Shown one piece after another: positions 1 to 8,945 of a stretch of DNA of 64,000 nucleotides. Source of the stretch: Iamia sp038233075. Lineage in GTDB: Bacteria > Actinomycetota > Acidimicrobiia > Acidimicrobiales > Iamiaceae. The notes under the pieces are model-generated. The model worked only from the letters and a program-made list of their open reading frames with translations. It was not told where the DNA came from and ran no database searches. The stretch covers positions 7,528 through 71,527 of the forward strand of contig JBBSMQ010000019.1 in the NCBI GenBank assembly GCA_038233075.1. Reading direction: 5' to 3'. Each line of letters starts with the position of its first letter. Positions within the stretch are counted from its first letter, which is position 1. The translations under genes and the position numbers were made by a program.

Positions 1-1
1 G

Positions 2-934
2 GCCCGGGCGGTGGCCGACGGGGTCGAGGCGGTGGCCATGGAGGTGTCCTCCCATGCCCTCGACCAGCACCGCGTCGACGGCACCCGCTTCGCGGTGGTC
101 GGGTTCACCAACCTGAGCGCCGACCACCTCGACCACCACGGGACCATGGAGCGCTACTTCGCAGCCAAGGCCCGCCTGTTCACCCCCGACCTGGCGACCC
201 GAGCCGTGGTCGGCACCGACGGGCCCCACGGTCGGCTGCTGGTCGACAGCGCGGTGATCCCCACCGCCGCCGTCGACCTCGATGCGGCCGAGGGGTTGGT
301 GCTGTCCACCTCCGGGAGCCGCTTCCGCTGGCGGGGACACGAGGTGGAGCTGCCGCTCGCCGGGCGCTTCAACGTCCGCAACGCCCTGCTCGCGGCCGAG
401 GTCGCGGCGGCGGCCGGGGTGGCGGTGCCGGTCGTGGCCGAGGGCCTCCGCCGCACACCGCCGATCGCCGGTCGGCTGGAGCCCGTGGCGGCCGGTCAGC
501 CCTTCACGGTGCTGGTCGACTACGCCCACACCCCCGACGGTCTGAGCCAGGTGGTGGCCGCCCTCCGGGAGCTGGGGGAGGGCCGGCTCATCGTCGTCTT
601 CGGGTGCGGCGGCGACCGCGACAGGTCGAAGCGGCCCCTCATGGGAGAGGCGGCCTCGCAGGCCGACCGGGTGGTCCTCACCTCGGACAACCCGAGATCC
701 GAGGACCCAGGTGCGATCATCGCGGACGTGCGCGCCGGCATCCCCCCTGACACCGACCTCGTCGTCGAGCCCGACCGTCGCGCCGCCCTGGCCCTGGCCC
801 TGGCCGACGCCGCGCCGGGCGACGTGGTGCTGGTGGCCGGCAAGGGCCACGAGACCACCCAGGTCATCGGTGACCGGGTGCTGGCCTTCGACGACCGCCG
901 GGTCATCACCGAGCTCCTGGGGTCGGCGCCGTGA
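2..934 (+). CDS. murE: UDP-MurNAc-tripeptide synthetase MurE, 5' end cut by window edge
   Basis: This cytoplasmic Mur ligase adds the third peptide residue to UDP-MurNAc-L-Ala-D-Glu, using ATP. The reading frame is open from the first bases of the window, so the N-terminal domain and the P-loop lie outside it. Visible are the central-domain stretch MEVSSHALDQHRV, the NLSADHLDHHG block, and the C-terminal DNPRSEDP motif (bases 686-697 encode DNPR). In this family DNPR selects meso-diaminopimelate rather than lysine. A GKGHET motif follows near the end. The stop overlaps the mraY start in GTGA. murF, which usually comes next, is not here. Confidence 0.96.
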   Translation, partial: ARAVADGVEAVAMEVSSHALDQHRVDGTRFAVVGFTNLSADHLDHHGTMERYFAAKARLFTPDLATRAVVGTDGPHGRLLVDSAVIPTAAVDLDAAEGLVLSTSGSRFRWRGHEVELPLAGRFNVRNALLAAEVAAAAGVAVPVVAEGLRRTPPIAGRLEPVAAGQPFTVLVDYAHTPDGLSQVVAALRELGEGRLIVVFGCGGDRDRSKRPLMGEAASQADRVVLTSDNPRSEDPGAIIADVRAGIPPDTDLVVEPDRRAALALALADAAPGDVVLVAGKGHETTQVIGDRVLAFDDRRVITELLGSAP

Positions 935-1983
935 TCGCGCTGCTCATGGCGGCCGGTGTGGGCCTGGCCACGTCCCTCGTCGGCACCCGCTTCCTCATCG
1001 TCTGGCTCCGCCAGCGCGGCATCGGCCAGCCCATCCACGAGGATGTGCCCGACGCGCACCAGGGGATGGCCGGGACCCCCACCATGGGCGGCATCGCCGT
1101 CGTTGCCGGCACCGTCGTCGGCTACGCGGTGGCCCACACCCGTCAGGGCCTCCCCTTCACCACGTCGGGCCTGCTGCTGGTGGCCCTGGTCGTGGCGGCG
1201 GGCGCGGTGGGCATGGCCGACGACTGGATCAAGATCTCCCAGGAGCGCAACCTGGGGCTGTCCAAGGCGTCCAAGAGCATCGGCCTGCTCACCGTCGCGA
1301 TCGGCTTCGCGGTGCTGGCCGTGACCCTCACCGACGTGAAGACCACGCTGTCCTTCACCCGGTTCGACAACTTCAACACCTTCGACCTGGGCCCGGTGGT
1401 GTGGGTCGGGTGGGCGGTGGTGCTCATCGTGGCCTGCACCAACGCCGTCAACCTGACCGACGGCCTCGACGGGCTGGCCGGCGGGTCGGCGATCTTCGGC
1501 TTCGCCGCCTTCACCCTCATTGCCTTCTGGGCCTTCCGCAACGCCGGTCAGCCGGGCGCCCTGGCCAACTACCAGATCCCCGACGCGCTCGACCTGGCGA
1601 CCGTCGCCGCCGCCCTGGTGGGATCGACCACCGGCTTCCTCTGGTGGAACGCCACCCCGGCGCGCATCTTCATGGGCGACACCGGGTCGCTCGCCATCGG
1701 CGGCGGCCTGGCCGGGCTGGCCCTCATGCTCAACACCCAGCTCCTGCTGCCCCTCGTCGGGGGGCTGTTCGTGTTCGAGACCATGTCGGTGATCGTCCAG
1801 GTGGCGGCGTTCCGGGCCTTCGACAAGCGCCCCTTCCGCATGGCCCCCATCCACCACCACTACGAGTTCGCGGGCTGGCCCCAGACCACCATCATCGTGC
1901 GCTTCTGGATCCTGGCCGGCCTGTCGACGGCCATCGCCCTCGGCCTCTACCTGGCCGACTACATCCACCTCACCGGTCAATGA
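931..1983 (+). CDS. mraY: Phospho-MurNAc-pentapeptide transferase MraY
   Basis: This integral membrane enzyme transfers phospho-MurNAc-pentapeptide from UDP to undecaprenyl phosphate and makes lipid I. The 350 residues carry the family landmarks: PTMGG near residue 50, GMADDWIK near 94, NLTDGLDGLAGG near 174, FMGDTGSLAIGG near 248 and HHHYE near 308. About ten hydrophobic segments separate them, and the Asp residues of the second, third and fourth blocks bind Mg and substrate. The GTG start at 931 overlaps the murE stop by four bases, and the stop overlaps the murD ATG. Confidence 0.97.
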   Translation: MIALLMAAGVGLATSLVGTRFLIVWLRQRGIGQPIHEDVPDAHQGMAGTPTMGGIAVVAGTVVGYAVAHTRQGLPFTTSGLLLVALVVAAGAVGMADDWIKISQERNLGLSKASKSIGLLTVAIGFAVLAVTLTDVKTTLSFTRFDNFNTFDLGPVVWVGWAVVLIVACTNAVNLTDGLDGLAGGSAIFGFAAFTLIAFWAFRNAGQPGALANYQIPDALDLATVAAALVGSTTGFLWWNATPARIFMGDTGSLAIGGGLAGLALMLNTQLLLPLVGGLFVFETMSVIVQVAAFRAFDKRPFRMAPIHHHYEFAGWPQTTIIVRFWILAGLSTAIALGLYLADYIHLTGQ

Positions 1984-3374
1984 CCGAGGGGCGGGTCCCG
2001 GTGGAGGCCGACCGACCGACGCTGGTGGTGGGACTGGGCGTGACCGGCCGGGCCGTGGCCCGCGCCCTGGCCCGCCGGGACCTGCCCCTGATGCTCGTCG
2101 ACGACACCCCCGGCCTGGCCGCGCGCGCCCTGGCCGACGAGCTCGACGTCGATCTGGTCGCGCGGCCCGGACCCGAGGAGCTGGGCGCCCTGCTCGACCG
2201 GGCCGGGGCCCTGGTGCCGACCCCGGGGCTGCCCGAGGGTCACCCCGCCTTCGCCCTGGCGGCCGATCGCGGCGTACCGGTGCGAGGTGAGCTCGACCTG
2301 GCCGCGGCCTGGGACGAACGCCCATGCGTCGCGGTCACCGGCACCGACGGCAAGACGACCGTCACCGCCCTCGTCCGCGACGCCCTCGTCGCCTCCGACA
2401 TCGCCGCGGTGGAGGCGGGCAACACCGAGGTCCCCCTGGTGGCAGCCATCGACGACCCGGCCCCGCAGGTCTTCGTGGTGGAGGCATCGTCGTTTCGGCT
2501 GGCGCCGCTGCGGAGCTTCGCCCCGGTGGCGGCGGGCTGGCTGAACTTCGGACCCGACCACCAGGACGTGCACCTCGACCTGGCGGGCTACGAGGCGGCC
2601 AAGGCCAACATCTGGCGCGGCTTCGGGACCGACCAGCTGGCCGTGGCCAACCGCGACGATCCCGTGGTCGTGGCCCACGCCGCCGCGCCGCCCCGCGTGG
2701 AGACCTTCGGGCTGGGGCCGGCTCCGAGCGGTCCCGGCGGTCACTGGTCGCTCTCGGGGACCACGGTGGTCACGCCCGAGGGCGAGGCCCTCATCGACAC
2801 CTCCGAGCTCCCTCGCGCCCTGCCCCACGACCTGGCCAACGCCCAGGCCGCCGCCGCCCTGGCCCGCGCCGCAGGAGCGACGTCGGCGGGCACCGTCGCC
2901 GCCCTGCGGGCCTTCCGGCACCTGCCCCACCGGGTGCAGCTGCTGGGAGAGGTCGACGGGGTGCGCTGGTACGACGACTCCAAGGCCACCGCCCCCCACG
3001 CCGCCCTGGCCGCCCTCTCCGGCTTCGCGTCGGTCGTGCTGATCGCCGGGGGACGCAACAAGGGCCTCGACCTCGGCGCCCTCACCTCCGGGGCCGACCA
3101 CATCCGGTCGGTGGTGGCCATCGGCGAGGCCGCCGACGAGGTCGCCGCCGCCTTCGACGGGGTCCGGCCCGTCACGTCGGTCGGGTCGATGGACCAGGCC
3201 GTGGCCGCGGCGGCGGCCGCGGCGTGCGCCGGCGACGTGGGGCTGCTGTCGCCGGGGTGCGCCTCCTTCGACCAGTACGGCGGCTACGCCGAGCGGGGCG
3301 ACGACTTCGCCCGCGCCGCCCAGGACCTGGGCGTCCGACCTGTCCCCGACGACCACCCGGAGATGTCCTCGTGA
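1980..3374 (+). CDS. murD: UDP-MurNAc-L-Ala:D-Glu ligase MurD
   Basis: This cytoplasmic Mur ligase adds D-glutamate to UDP-MurNAc-L-alanine. The 464 residues begin with the Rossmann-like VVGLGVTGRAVARAL motif, then the ATP P-loop GTDGKTT near residue 121, EASSFRL, a variant NFGPDHQDVH block where most MurD proteins have NISPDHLDRH, and the C-terminal WYDDSKATAPHA and LIAGGRNKGLD. The ATG at 1980 overlaps the mraY stop in ATGA, and the stop overlaps ftsW in GTGA. The start is fixed by that overlap. The open frame runs further upstream only as a shadow of mraY. Confidence 0.97.
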   Translation: MTEGRVPVEADRPTLVVGLGVTGRAVARALARRDLPLMLVDDTPGLAARALADELDVDLVARPGPEELGALLDRAGALVPTPGLPEGHPAFALAADRGVPVRGELDLAAAWDERPCVAVTGTDGKTTVTALVRDALVASDIAAVEAGNTEVPLVAAIDDPAPQVFVVEASSFRLAPLRSFAPVAAGWLNFGPDHQDVHLDLAGYEAAKANIWRGFGTDQLAVANRDDPVVVAHAAAPPRVETFGLGPAPSGPGGHWSLSGTTVVTPEGEALIDTSELPRALPHDLANAQAAAALARAAGATSAGTVAALRAFRHLPHRVQLLGEVDGVRWYDDSKATAPHAALAALSGFASVVLIAGGRNKGLDLGALTSGADHIRSVVAIGEAADEVAAAFDGVRPVTSVGSMDQAVAAAAAAACAGDVGLLSPGCASFDQYGGYAERGDDFARAAQDLGVRPVPDDHPEMSS

Positions 3375-4564
3375 CCACCGTCTCGACCCTGCGCCCCCAC
3401 GGCGATCCGGAGACACGCCCGCGGCGGCCGCGGATCAGCCTCCCGGCACCCCCGCCCGGCGAGGCCACCGGGACCTCCACCGTCCTGGCCGCCGTCGTGG
3501 CGGTGCTCGTCCTCTTCGGGGTGGTGATGGTGCTCTCGTCGTCCTCGCTGATCGCCCTGGACGAGACCGGCTCCACCTGGAGCTACGGCGTCCGTCAGGC
3601 CGCCTGGGCCGCCGTCGGGCTGGTCGGGCTCATCGTGGCCCTCTACAGCGACCGACAGAGCTGGCGCCGCTGGTGCCGGGTGGGCCTCATCGCGGTGGTG
3701 CTGTTGCTGCTGGCCGTGCTGGCCGTGGGCACGTCGGTGAACGGGGCTCGCCGGTGGCTCGGTGCCGGACCGGTCTCCCTCCAGCCATCGGAGCTGGCCA
3801 AGGTGGCGCTGATCCTGTTCGTGGCCGACCTGCTGGCCCGGCGCTGCCGGGAGATGGACGACCCCCGGCGCACGCTCTGGCCGGTGGTGGGCACCCTCGC
3901 CGGCGTCGTGATGCTCATCCTGCTCCAACCCAACCTGGGCACCAGCCTGGTCATCGTCGCCATCGTCTGCACCATGCTGCTCACCGCCGGAGCCCGGATG
4001 CGGGCCCTGGCCGGCCTCGGAGGCCTGGCCGTGGTGGCGGCCGGGCTCCTCGTCTGGTTCGAGCCCTACCGACGACGGCGCCTGTTCGCCATGTTCGACC
4101 CCTGGTCGAACAAGTCCGACAGCGGCTACCAGGCCATCCAGGCCGGGGTGGGTCTCAGCGACGGGGGTCTCACCGGGCTCGGGCTGGGGCAGAGCAAGGC
4201 CAAGTACGGCTACCTGCCCTTCGCCCACAACGACTTCATCTTCGCCATCGTGGGCGAGGAGCTGGGCCTGCTGGGCGCCCTCGCCGTGGTGGCGCTGTTC
4301 GTGATGCTCACCTTCTTGGGCGTCCGCGCCGCGATCCACGCCTCGGACCGCTTCAGCGCCCTCGTCGCCGTCGGCATCACCACCTGGCTGGTGTCCCAGG
4401 CCTTCCTCAACATCGCGGTGGTCCTGGGGCTGGTGCCCAACACCGGCGTCCCCCTGCCCTTCGTGTCCTACGGCGGCTCCTCGCTGCTGGTGACCATGGT
4501 GGGGGCGGGCATGCTGCTGAACATCGCCCGGCACCCTCGGGCCCCGGCGCCGGGGTCCCGATGA
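3371..4564 (+). CDS. ftsW: SEDS peptidoglycan glycosyltransferase FtsW
   Basis: FtsW polymerises lipid II at the division septum together with the class B PBP FtsI. The 397 residues have about ten membrane segments after a short cytoplasmic Pro/Arg-rich N-terminus. Family markers are NGARRWLGAGPVSLQPSELAK, LLQPNLGTS, the extracellular YQAIQAGVGLSDGGL, FAHNDFIFAIVGEELG and the C-terminal VPNTGVPLPFVSYGGSS. GTG at 3371 overlaps the murD stop by four bases, and the stop overlaps the murG ATG. FtsI is not in the window and may lie upstream of murE. Confidence 0.96.
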   Translation: MTTVSTLRPHGDPETRPRRPRISLPAPPPGEATGTSTVLAAVVAVLVLFGVVMVLSSSSLIALDETGSTWSYGVRQAAWAAVGLVGLIVALYSDRQSWRRWCRVGLIAVVLLLLAVLAVGTSVNGARRWLGAGPVSLQPSELAKVALILFVADLLARRCREMDDPRRTLWPVVGTLAGVVMLILLQPNLGTSLVIVAIVCTMLLTAGARMRALAGLGGLAVVAAGLLVWFEPYRRRRLFAMFDPWSNKSDSGYQAIQAGVGLSDGGLTGLGLGQSKAKYGYLPFAHNDFIFAIVGEELGLLGALAVVALFVMLTFLGVRAAIHASDRFSALVAVGITTWLVSQAFLNIAVVLGLVPNTGVPLPFVSYGGSSLLVTMVGAGMLLNIARHPRAPAPGSR

Positions 4565-5709
4565 CGGGGAGCGATGCGCCCGCGACCGCGGTGCTCGTCG
4601 CCGGAGGTGGGACCGCCGGCCACCTGGTGCCGGGGCTGGCGGTGGCCGCCGCCCTCGTGGCGCGGGGCACCGACCCGGCGGCCATCCACTTCGTCGGGTC
4701 CGACCGCGGGGTCGAGGCCGAGATGGTGCCGGCCGCCGGCTTCACCCTCGATGAGCTGCCGGGGCGAGGCGTGCCCCGTCGGCCCGGTCTGGCCATGGTC
4801 CGCGCCGCGTGGACGCTGCTCTCGGCCACCCGCGCCGGGGCCCGGATCGTGCGCCGGCGCCGACCCGAGGTGGTCGTGTCACTGGGCGGTCACGCCGCCT
4901 TCGCCTGCGCCTTCGGGGCCGTACTGACCCGGATCCCGCTGGTGCTGGTCGAGCAGAACGTGCGAGCGGGGGCGGTCAACCGGAGCCTTGACCGCTTCGC
5001 CCGGGCCCGCGCCGTGGCCTTCCCCGGCACCGACCTGCACCGGCCCACCATCACCGGCAACCCGCTCCCGAGCTCCCTGGTCGACGCGGCGCGCCGTCGC
5101 CGCGGGCCGGGGGGCGGGGAGGAGCGCACCGCCGCCTGCCAGGCCCTGGGCTTGCCTGCGGACCGGACCGTGATCCTGGTCACCACCGGGTCGCTCGGCT
5201 CCACCCGCGTCAACCGGGCCGCGGCGGGCCTGGTCGAGCGCTGGGCCGGGCGCGACGACCTGGCGGTGCGACTGGTGACGGGGCGGCGCGACCACGACGA
5301 GGTGCACGCCACCCTGCGCGACCGATCCGACGGGGGCCTCCACCTCGACGTGGTCGCCTACGAGGACCGCATGGCCCTCGCCCTCGCGGCCGCCGACGTG
5401 GCCGTCACCCGCGCCGGCGCCGGGACGTGCACCGAGCTGGCCGCCTTCGGCGTCCCGGCGGTCATGGTGCCCCTGCCCATCGCCACCCGCGGCCACCAGG
5501 CCGCCAACGCCGCGGTCCTCGTCGCCGCCGGGGGCGCCGTCGCCGTCCCCGACGCCGAGCTGGACGTCGACCGCCTGACGGCGGAGCTGGCTCCCCTCGT
5601 CGACGATGTCGATCTGCGGGCGGTCCGATCCCGGGCCATGGCCGGCGAGGCCCGCCTTGACGCGGCCGACCGGGTGGCCGAGGTGATCGAGGAGGTCATC
5701 GGTGGCTGA
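4561..5709 (+). CDS. murG: Lipid II synthase MurG
   Basis: This peripheral membrane GT28 glycosyltransferase moves GlcNAc from UDP-GlcNAc to lipid I and makes lipid II. The 382 residues show the N-terminal glycine loop GGGTAGHLVPGLAVA near residue 16, SLGGHAAF, LVEQNVRAGAVNR, the second glycine loop VTTGSLGSTRVN, and the sugar-binding stretch TRAGAGTCTELAAFGVPAVMVPLP ending with GHQAANA. The ATG overlaps the ftsW stop in ATGA. The 3' end overlaps murC by eight bases in GTGGCTGA. Confidence 0.97.
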   Translation: MTGSDAPATAVLVAGGGTAGHLVPGLAVAAALVARGTDPAAIHFVGSDRGVEAEMVPAAGFTLDELPGRGVPRRPGLAMVRAAWTLLSATRAGARIVRRRRPEVVVSLGGHAAFACAFGAVLTRIPLVLVEQNVRAGAVNRSLDRFARARAVAFPGTDLHRPTITGNPLPSSLVDAARRRRGPGGGEERTAACQALGLPADRTVILVTTGSLGSTRVNRAAAGLVERWAGRDDLAVRLVTGRRDHDEVHATLRDRSDGGLHLDVVAYEDRMALALAAADVAVTRAGAGTCTELAAFGVPAVMVPLPIATRGHQAANAAVLVAAGGAVAVPDAELDVDRLTAELAPLVDDVDLRAVRSRAMAGEARLDAADRVAEVIEEVIGG

Positions 5710-7102
5710 GGGCACCCACCCCCCGCTCGACCTGTCCGCCGGCGCGCGACGCATCCACATCGTCGGCGTCGGCGGCGTGGGGATGCGTCCCATCGCCTCG
5801 GTGCTCGCCAGCATGGGCCACACGGTCAGCGGGTCGGACATGAAGCCCTCGGCCGGGCTGGAGCGCCTGGCCGCCCAGGGCGTCGAGGTCCACGTGGGTC
5901 ACGCCCCGGCCCACGTCGAGGGGGTCGACGTGGTCGCGGTGTCGACCGCCATCCCCGAGCGCAACCCCGAGGTCCGCGCCGCCCGCGACCTCGACATCCC
6001 CGTCGCCCACCGGGCCGAGGTGCTCGCCGCCATCACCCGCGTCCGTCGCACCCTCGCGGTGTCGGGCACCCACGGCAAGACCACCACCACGACCATGCTG
6101 GCCCTCATCCTCCAGGAGGCCGGCCTCTCGCCCTCGTTCATCATCGGCGGCGACGTGAACTCCCTGGGCTCGGGGTCGGCCTGGGACACAGGCGAGCTGT
6201 TCGTGGTGGAGGCCGACGAGAGCGACGGCACCTTCACCGAGCTGGTCGCCGAGGTGGCCGTGGTCACCAACGTCGAGGCCGACCACCTCGACCACTGGGG
6301 CCATCTGGCCGCCATCGAGGCCGCCTTCGACTGCTTCGCGGCGGCCGCCCCCACCACCGTCGTCGGCATCGACGAGCCTCACGCCGCCGCCCTCGCCGCC
6401 CGTCACCGCAGCATCACCTACGGGACCACCGAGGGGGCCGACTACCGCATCGTCGACGTGGAGGTCGATCGGGTCGGCACCCGGTTCACCCTCGAGCACG
6501 AGGGGGAGCGCCTGGGACCGGTGGAGATGCCCATCCCCGGCCTGCACAACGCCCGCAACGCCACCGCCGCCCTGATCGCGGCCGGGCTGGTGGGAGCACC
6601 TCTGAGCGCGGCGGTGGACGCCCTGTCCCACTACGCCGGGGTCGCCCGCCGCTACCAGTTCCGGGGGACGAGCCGAGGCATCACCGTGGTCGACGACTAC
6701 GCCCACAACCCTGGCAAGGTCGCGGCCGTGGTCGCCACCGCCGCCCAGGGCGGCTGGGAGCGCGTGGTCGTGGTGTTCCAGCCCCATCGCTACTCGCGCA
6801 CCGAGGACCTCTGGGCCTCCTTCGCGGACTCCTTCGTCGGTGCCGACCGGGTCATCGTGACCGGCATCGACGGGGCGGGGGAGCAGCCCCGGCCCGGCAT
6901 CACCGCCCAGCTGGTCGTCGACGCCGTGGCCCGGGCCCACCCCGACCTGGCTGTCACCCACGTGGCCGACGACGACGACCTGCTCGACCTCCTGGTGCGG
7001 GAGCTGCGCGACGGCGACCTGTGCCTCACCCTCGGCGCCGGCGACATCACCTCCCTCCCCGACGATCTCCTGGCCCGCCTGGCGGCCGACGACCAGCCGT
7101 GA
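5702..7102 (+). CDS. murC: UDP-MurNAc:L-Ala ligase MurC
   Basis: MurC is the first Mur ligase and joins L-alanine to UDP-MurNAc in the cytoplasm. The 466 residues show IHIVGVGGVGMRPIASVL at the N-terminus, the P-loop SGTHGKTTTT near residue 121, VVEADESDGTF, NVEADHLDHWG, GLHNARNA and the C-terminal DDYAHNPGKVAAV and FQPHRYSRT motifs. The GTG start lies inside the end of murG (8-base overlap). In biosynthetic order it acts before murD, although it is encoded after murG, as is usual in dcw clusters. Confidence 0.97.
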   Translation: MAEGTHPPLDLSAGARRIHIVGVGGVGMRPIASVLASMGHTVSGSDMKPSAGLERLAAQGVEVHVGHAPAHVEGVDVVAVSTAIPERNPEVRAARDLDIPVAHRAEVLAAITRVRRTLAVSGTHGKTTTTTMLALILQEAGLSPSFIIGGDVNSLGSGSAWDTGELFVVEADESDGTFTELVAEVAVVTNVEADHLDHWGHLAAIEAAFDCFAAAAPTTVVGIDEPHAAALAARHRSITYGTTEGADYRIVDVEVDRVGTRFTLEHEGERLGPVEMPIPGLHNARNATAALIAAGLVGAPLSAAVDALSHYAGVARRYQFRGTSRGITVVDDYAHNPGKVAAVVATAAQGGWERVVVVFQPHRYSRTEDLWASFADSFVGADRVIVTGIDGAGEQPRPGITAQLVVDAVARAHPDLAVTHVADDDDLLDLLVRELRDGDLCLTLGAGDITSLPDDLLARLAADDQP

Positions 7103-8031
7103 TGGCCGATGCCGTGGCCCGCGCCGCCGACGTGCTGGGTCCGCAGACCCAGGCCGACGTGGCCCTGGGCCCGCTGACGACCTACCGCCTGGGTGGGCCC
7201 GCGGCGCTGCTGGTGGAGGCCGACGACGAGGACACCCTCGCCCGGGTGGCGGCAGCGGTGGCCGCCAGCGCCCTCCCCGTCCTGGTCATCGGGCGGGGCT
7301 CGAACCTGCTCGTCGCCGACGAGGGCTTCGCGGGGATCGCCGTGGTCATGGGGCCGGGGCTGGGCGAGCTCACCGTCGAGGAGGAGGTGGTGCGAGTCGG
7401 CGCTGCCGCGAGCCTCCCCGTCGTCGCCCGGCGCACCGCCGCCGCGGGGCTGACCGGCTTCGAGTGGGCCGTCGGCGTCCCGGGGTCGATCGGGGGAGCG
7501 GTGCGCATGAACGCCGGCGGGCACGGCTCGGACATGGCCGCCAGCCTCCGGAGCATCCGCGTCGTCGACCTGGCGGCGGGGGAGGATGGGGCGGTGCCCT
7601 CGTCCCTGCCCGCCTCCGCTCTGGACCTGGGCTTCCGGTGCTCGTCGGTGCGGCCGTCACAGGTAGTGGTGGAGGCCGAGCTGGTGCTGGCGCCGGGCGA
7701 CCGGGAGGCCTCCGAGGCCGAGATCGCCGACATCGTCCGGTGGCGCCGGGCCAACCAGCCCGGCGGGGCCAACGCCGGCTCGGTGTTCGTGAACCCGATC
7801 GGCGACTCCGCCGGGCGCCTGGTCGAGGAGGCCGGGGCCAAGGGGCTGCGGAGGGGCTCGGCGGCGGTGTCGGAGAAGCACGCCAACTTCATCCAGTGCG
7901 ATCCGGGCGGCCGGGCGGCCGACGTTCACGCCCTCATGGTCGAGGTGGCGCGCCGGGTCGAGGCCCACACCGGCGTGTGGCTCCGTCCTGAGACCCGCCT
8001 GGTGGGCCTCGACTGGCCGGAGCCGACGTGA
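7102..8031 (+). CDS. murB: UDP-N-acetylenolpyruvoylglucosamine reductase MurB
   Basis: This FAD enzyme reduces UDP-GlcNAc-enolpyruvate to UDP-MurNAc with NADPH. The 309 residues include LTTYRLGGPA, the FAD-binding GRGSNLLVADEGF near residue 64, FEWAVGVPGSIGGAVRMNAGGHG, and NAGSVFVNP near residue 224, where the Ser acts as proton donor. SEKHANFI stands near the C-terminus. The ATG at 7102 shares one base with the murC stop. An in-frame GTG directly before it (7099) would give a GTGA overlap and one extra residue. The stop overlaps ftsQ in GTGA. Confidence 0.96.
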   Translation: MADAVARAADVLGPQTQADVALGPLTTYRLGGPAALLVEADDEDTLARVAAAVAASALPVLVIGRGSNLLVADEGFAGIAVVMGPGLGELTVEEEVVRVGAAASLPVVARRTAAAGLTGFEWAVGVPGSIGGAVRMNAGGHGSDMAASLRSIRVVDLAAGEDGAVPSSLPASALDLGFRCSSVRPSQVVVEAELVLAPGDREASEAEIADIVRWRRANQPGGANAGSVFVNPIGDSAGRLVEEAGAKGLRRGSAAVSEKHANFIQCDPGGRAADVHALMVEVARRVEAHTGVWLRPETRLVGLDWPEPT

Positions 8032-8828
8032 GGACGGCCGGTCCTGCCCCGACGAAGCGGCCCGCGCCGGTCGGCTCGCCCCACCCGCGCCTGCGCGACC
8101 GCCGGGTCGAGGTGGCTCGCAGGGTGGGGCGGCGCCGTCGACGGCGCCTGAACGTGATCCTCGCCCTGGTGGCCACGGTGGTGTGGTCCCTCGTCGGCCT
8201 GCGGAGCGGACTGCTCGACGTCGACCGCGTGCAGGTCGCCGGGGCCGACCGCACCGCTCCCGCCTCCATCCGTGACGCCGCCGGGATCGCTCTCGGCTCG
8301 CCCATGGTCGAGGCCGACCTCGACCGCGCCGCCCGAGCCGTGTCCGCACTGCCGTGGGTGGACGAGGTCCGCATCCAGCGCCTGTGGCCGGGCACGGTGC
8401 GCGTGGTGGTCACCGAGCGCACCGCGCTGGCGGCGGTGCCCGTGGCCGAGGGGTGGGCGCGGGTCGACGCGAAAGGGCGCGTGCTCGACGTGGTGGCGCG
8501 CCGAGGCGACCTGGTCACCCTGGCCGGACGACGGTCCGTGGGCCCCGGCGACACCCTGACCGGCACCGACCGCAGCGTGCTGGCCACCCTGTCCCGCCTG
8601 CCGTCGGACCTCCGTCCGATGGTGGAGGGCGCGACCTCCGACGATCGCGGCCTGGTGCTGGCGGTGGGGGACGGGTGGACGGTGGTGGTGGGCAGCGGTG
8701 ACGCCCTGGTCGCCAAGGCGGCGGCGGCCCGCGCCGTGCGGGCGGCGTCGGATCCCGCCGACGGCTGCGTCATCGACGTGCGGGTGCCGGACGCTCCGGT
8801 CTTGACCCCCGGCGGCAGCTGTGGGTAA
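8028..8828 (+). CDS. ftsQ: Cell division protein FtsQ/DivIB
   Basis: FtsQ is a bitopic membrane protein that links early and late divisome proteins. The 266 residues have a basic Arg/Pro-rich cytoplasmic tail of about 40 residues, one membrane helix (LNVILALVATVVWSLVGL), then a POTRA domain starting DVDRVQVAGADRTAPASI and the FtsQ-type region WVDEVRIQRLWPGTVRVVVTER. Only the topology and the POTRA and FtsQ motifs are conserved, as expected for this family. The start overlaps the murB stop by four bases. A 117-base gap separates it from ftsZ, the largest gap in the cluster. Confidence 0.93.
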   Translation: MRTAGPAPTKRPAPVGSPHPRLRDRRVEVARRVGRRRRRRLNVILALVATVVWSLVGLRSGLLDVDRVQVAGADRTAPASIRDAAGIALGSPMVEADLDRAARAVSALPWVDEVRIQRLWPGTVRVVVTERTALAAVPVAEGWARVDAKGRVLDVVARRGDLVTLAGRRSVGPGDTLTGTDRSVLATLSRLPSDLRPMVEGATSDDRGLVLAVGDGWTVVVGSGDALVAKAAAARAVRAASDPADGCVIDVRVPDAPVLTPGGSCG

Positions 8829-8945
8829 TCTCTCAACCCTCACCACAACTTTACATAACCCTCAACCTCGAGTCGATGTCGAGGGTTGGAGGACGGTCGG
8901 CCCCCGTGGCCGACCGTCGTGCGCGGTCCCCAGATAGGAGCTCCC
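8829..8945 (+). promoter_or_regulatory. ftsQ-ftsZ intergenic region with repeats, hairpin and RBS
   Basis: This is the only sizeable gap in the dcw operon and is unusually AT-rich around 8845-8858. It holds two copies of AACCCTCA (8835-8842 and 8857-8864). An inverted repeat CCTCGA/TCGAGG (8866-8871 and 8879-8884) can form a hairpin, and AACCCTC at 8857-8863 can pair instead with GAGGGTT at 8881-8887. TACATA at 8852-8857 could be a -10 element. AGGAG at 8936-8940 sets the ftsZ start five bases later. A promoter serving ftsZ here is inferred from layout. Confidence 0.5.

Noticed and set aside
520..2325. 601-codon minus-strand frame across murE, mraY and murD
   Set aside because: Low-complexity His/Gly/Arg-rich shadow of three well-supported genes.
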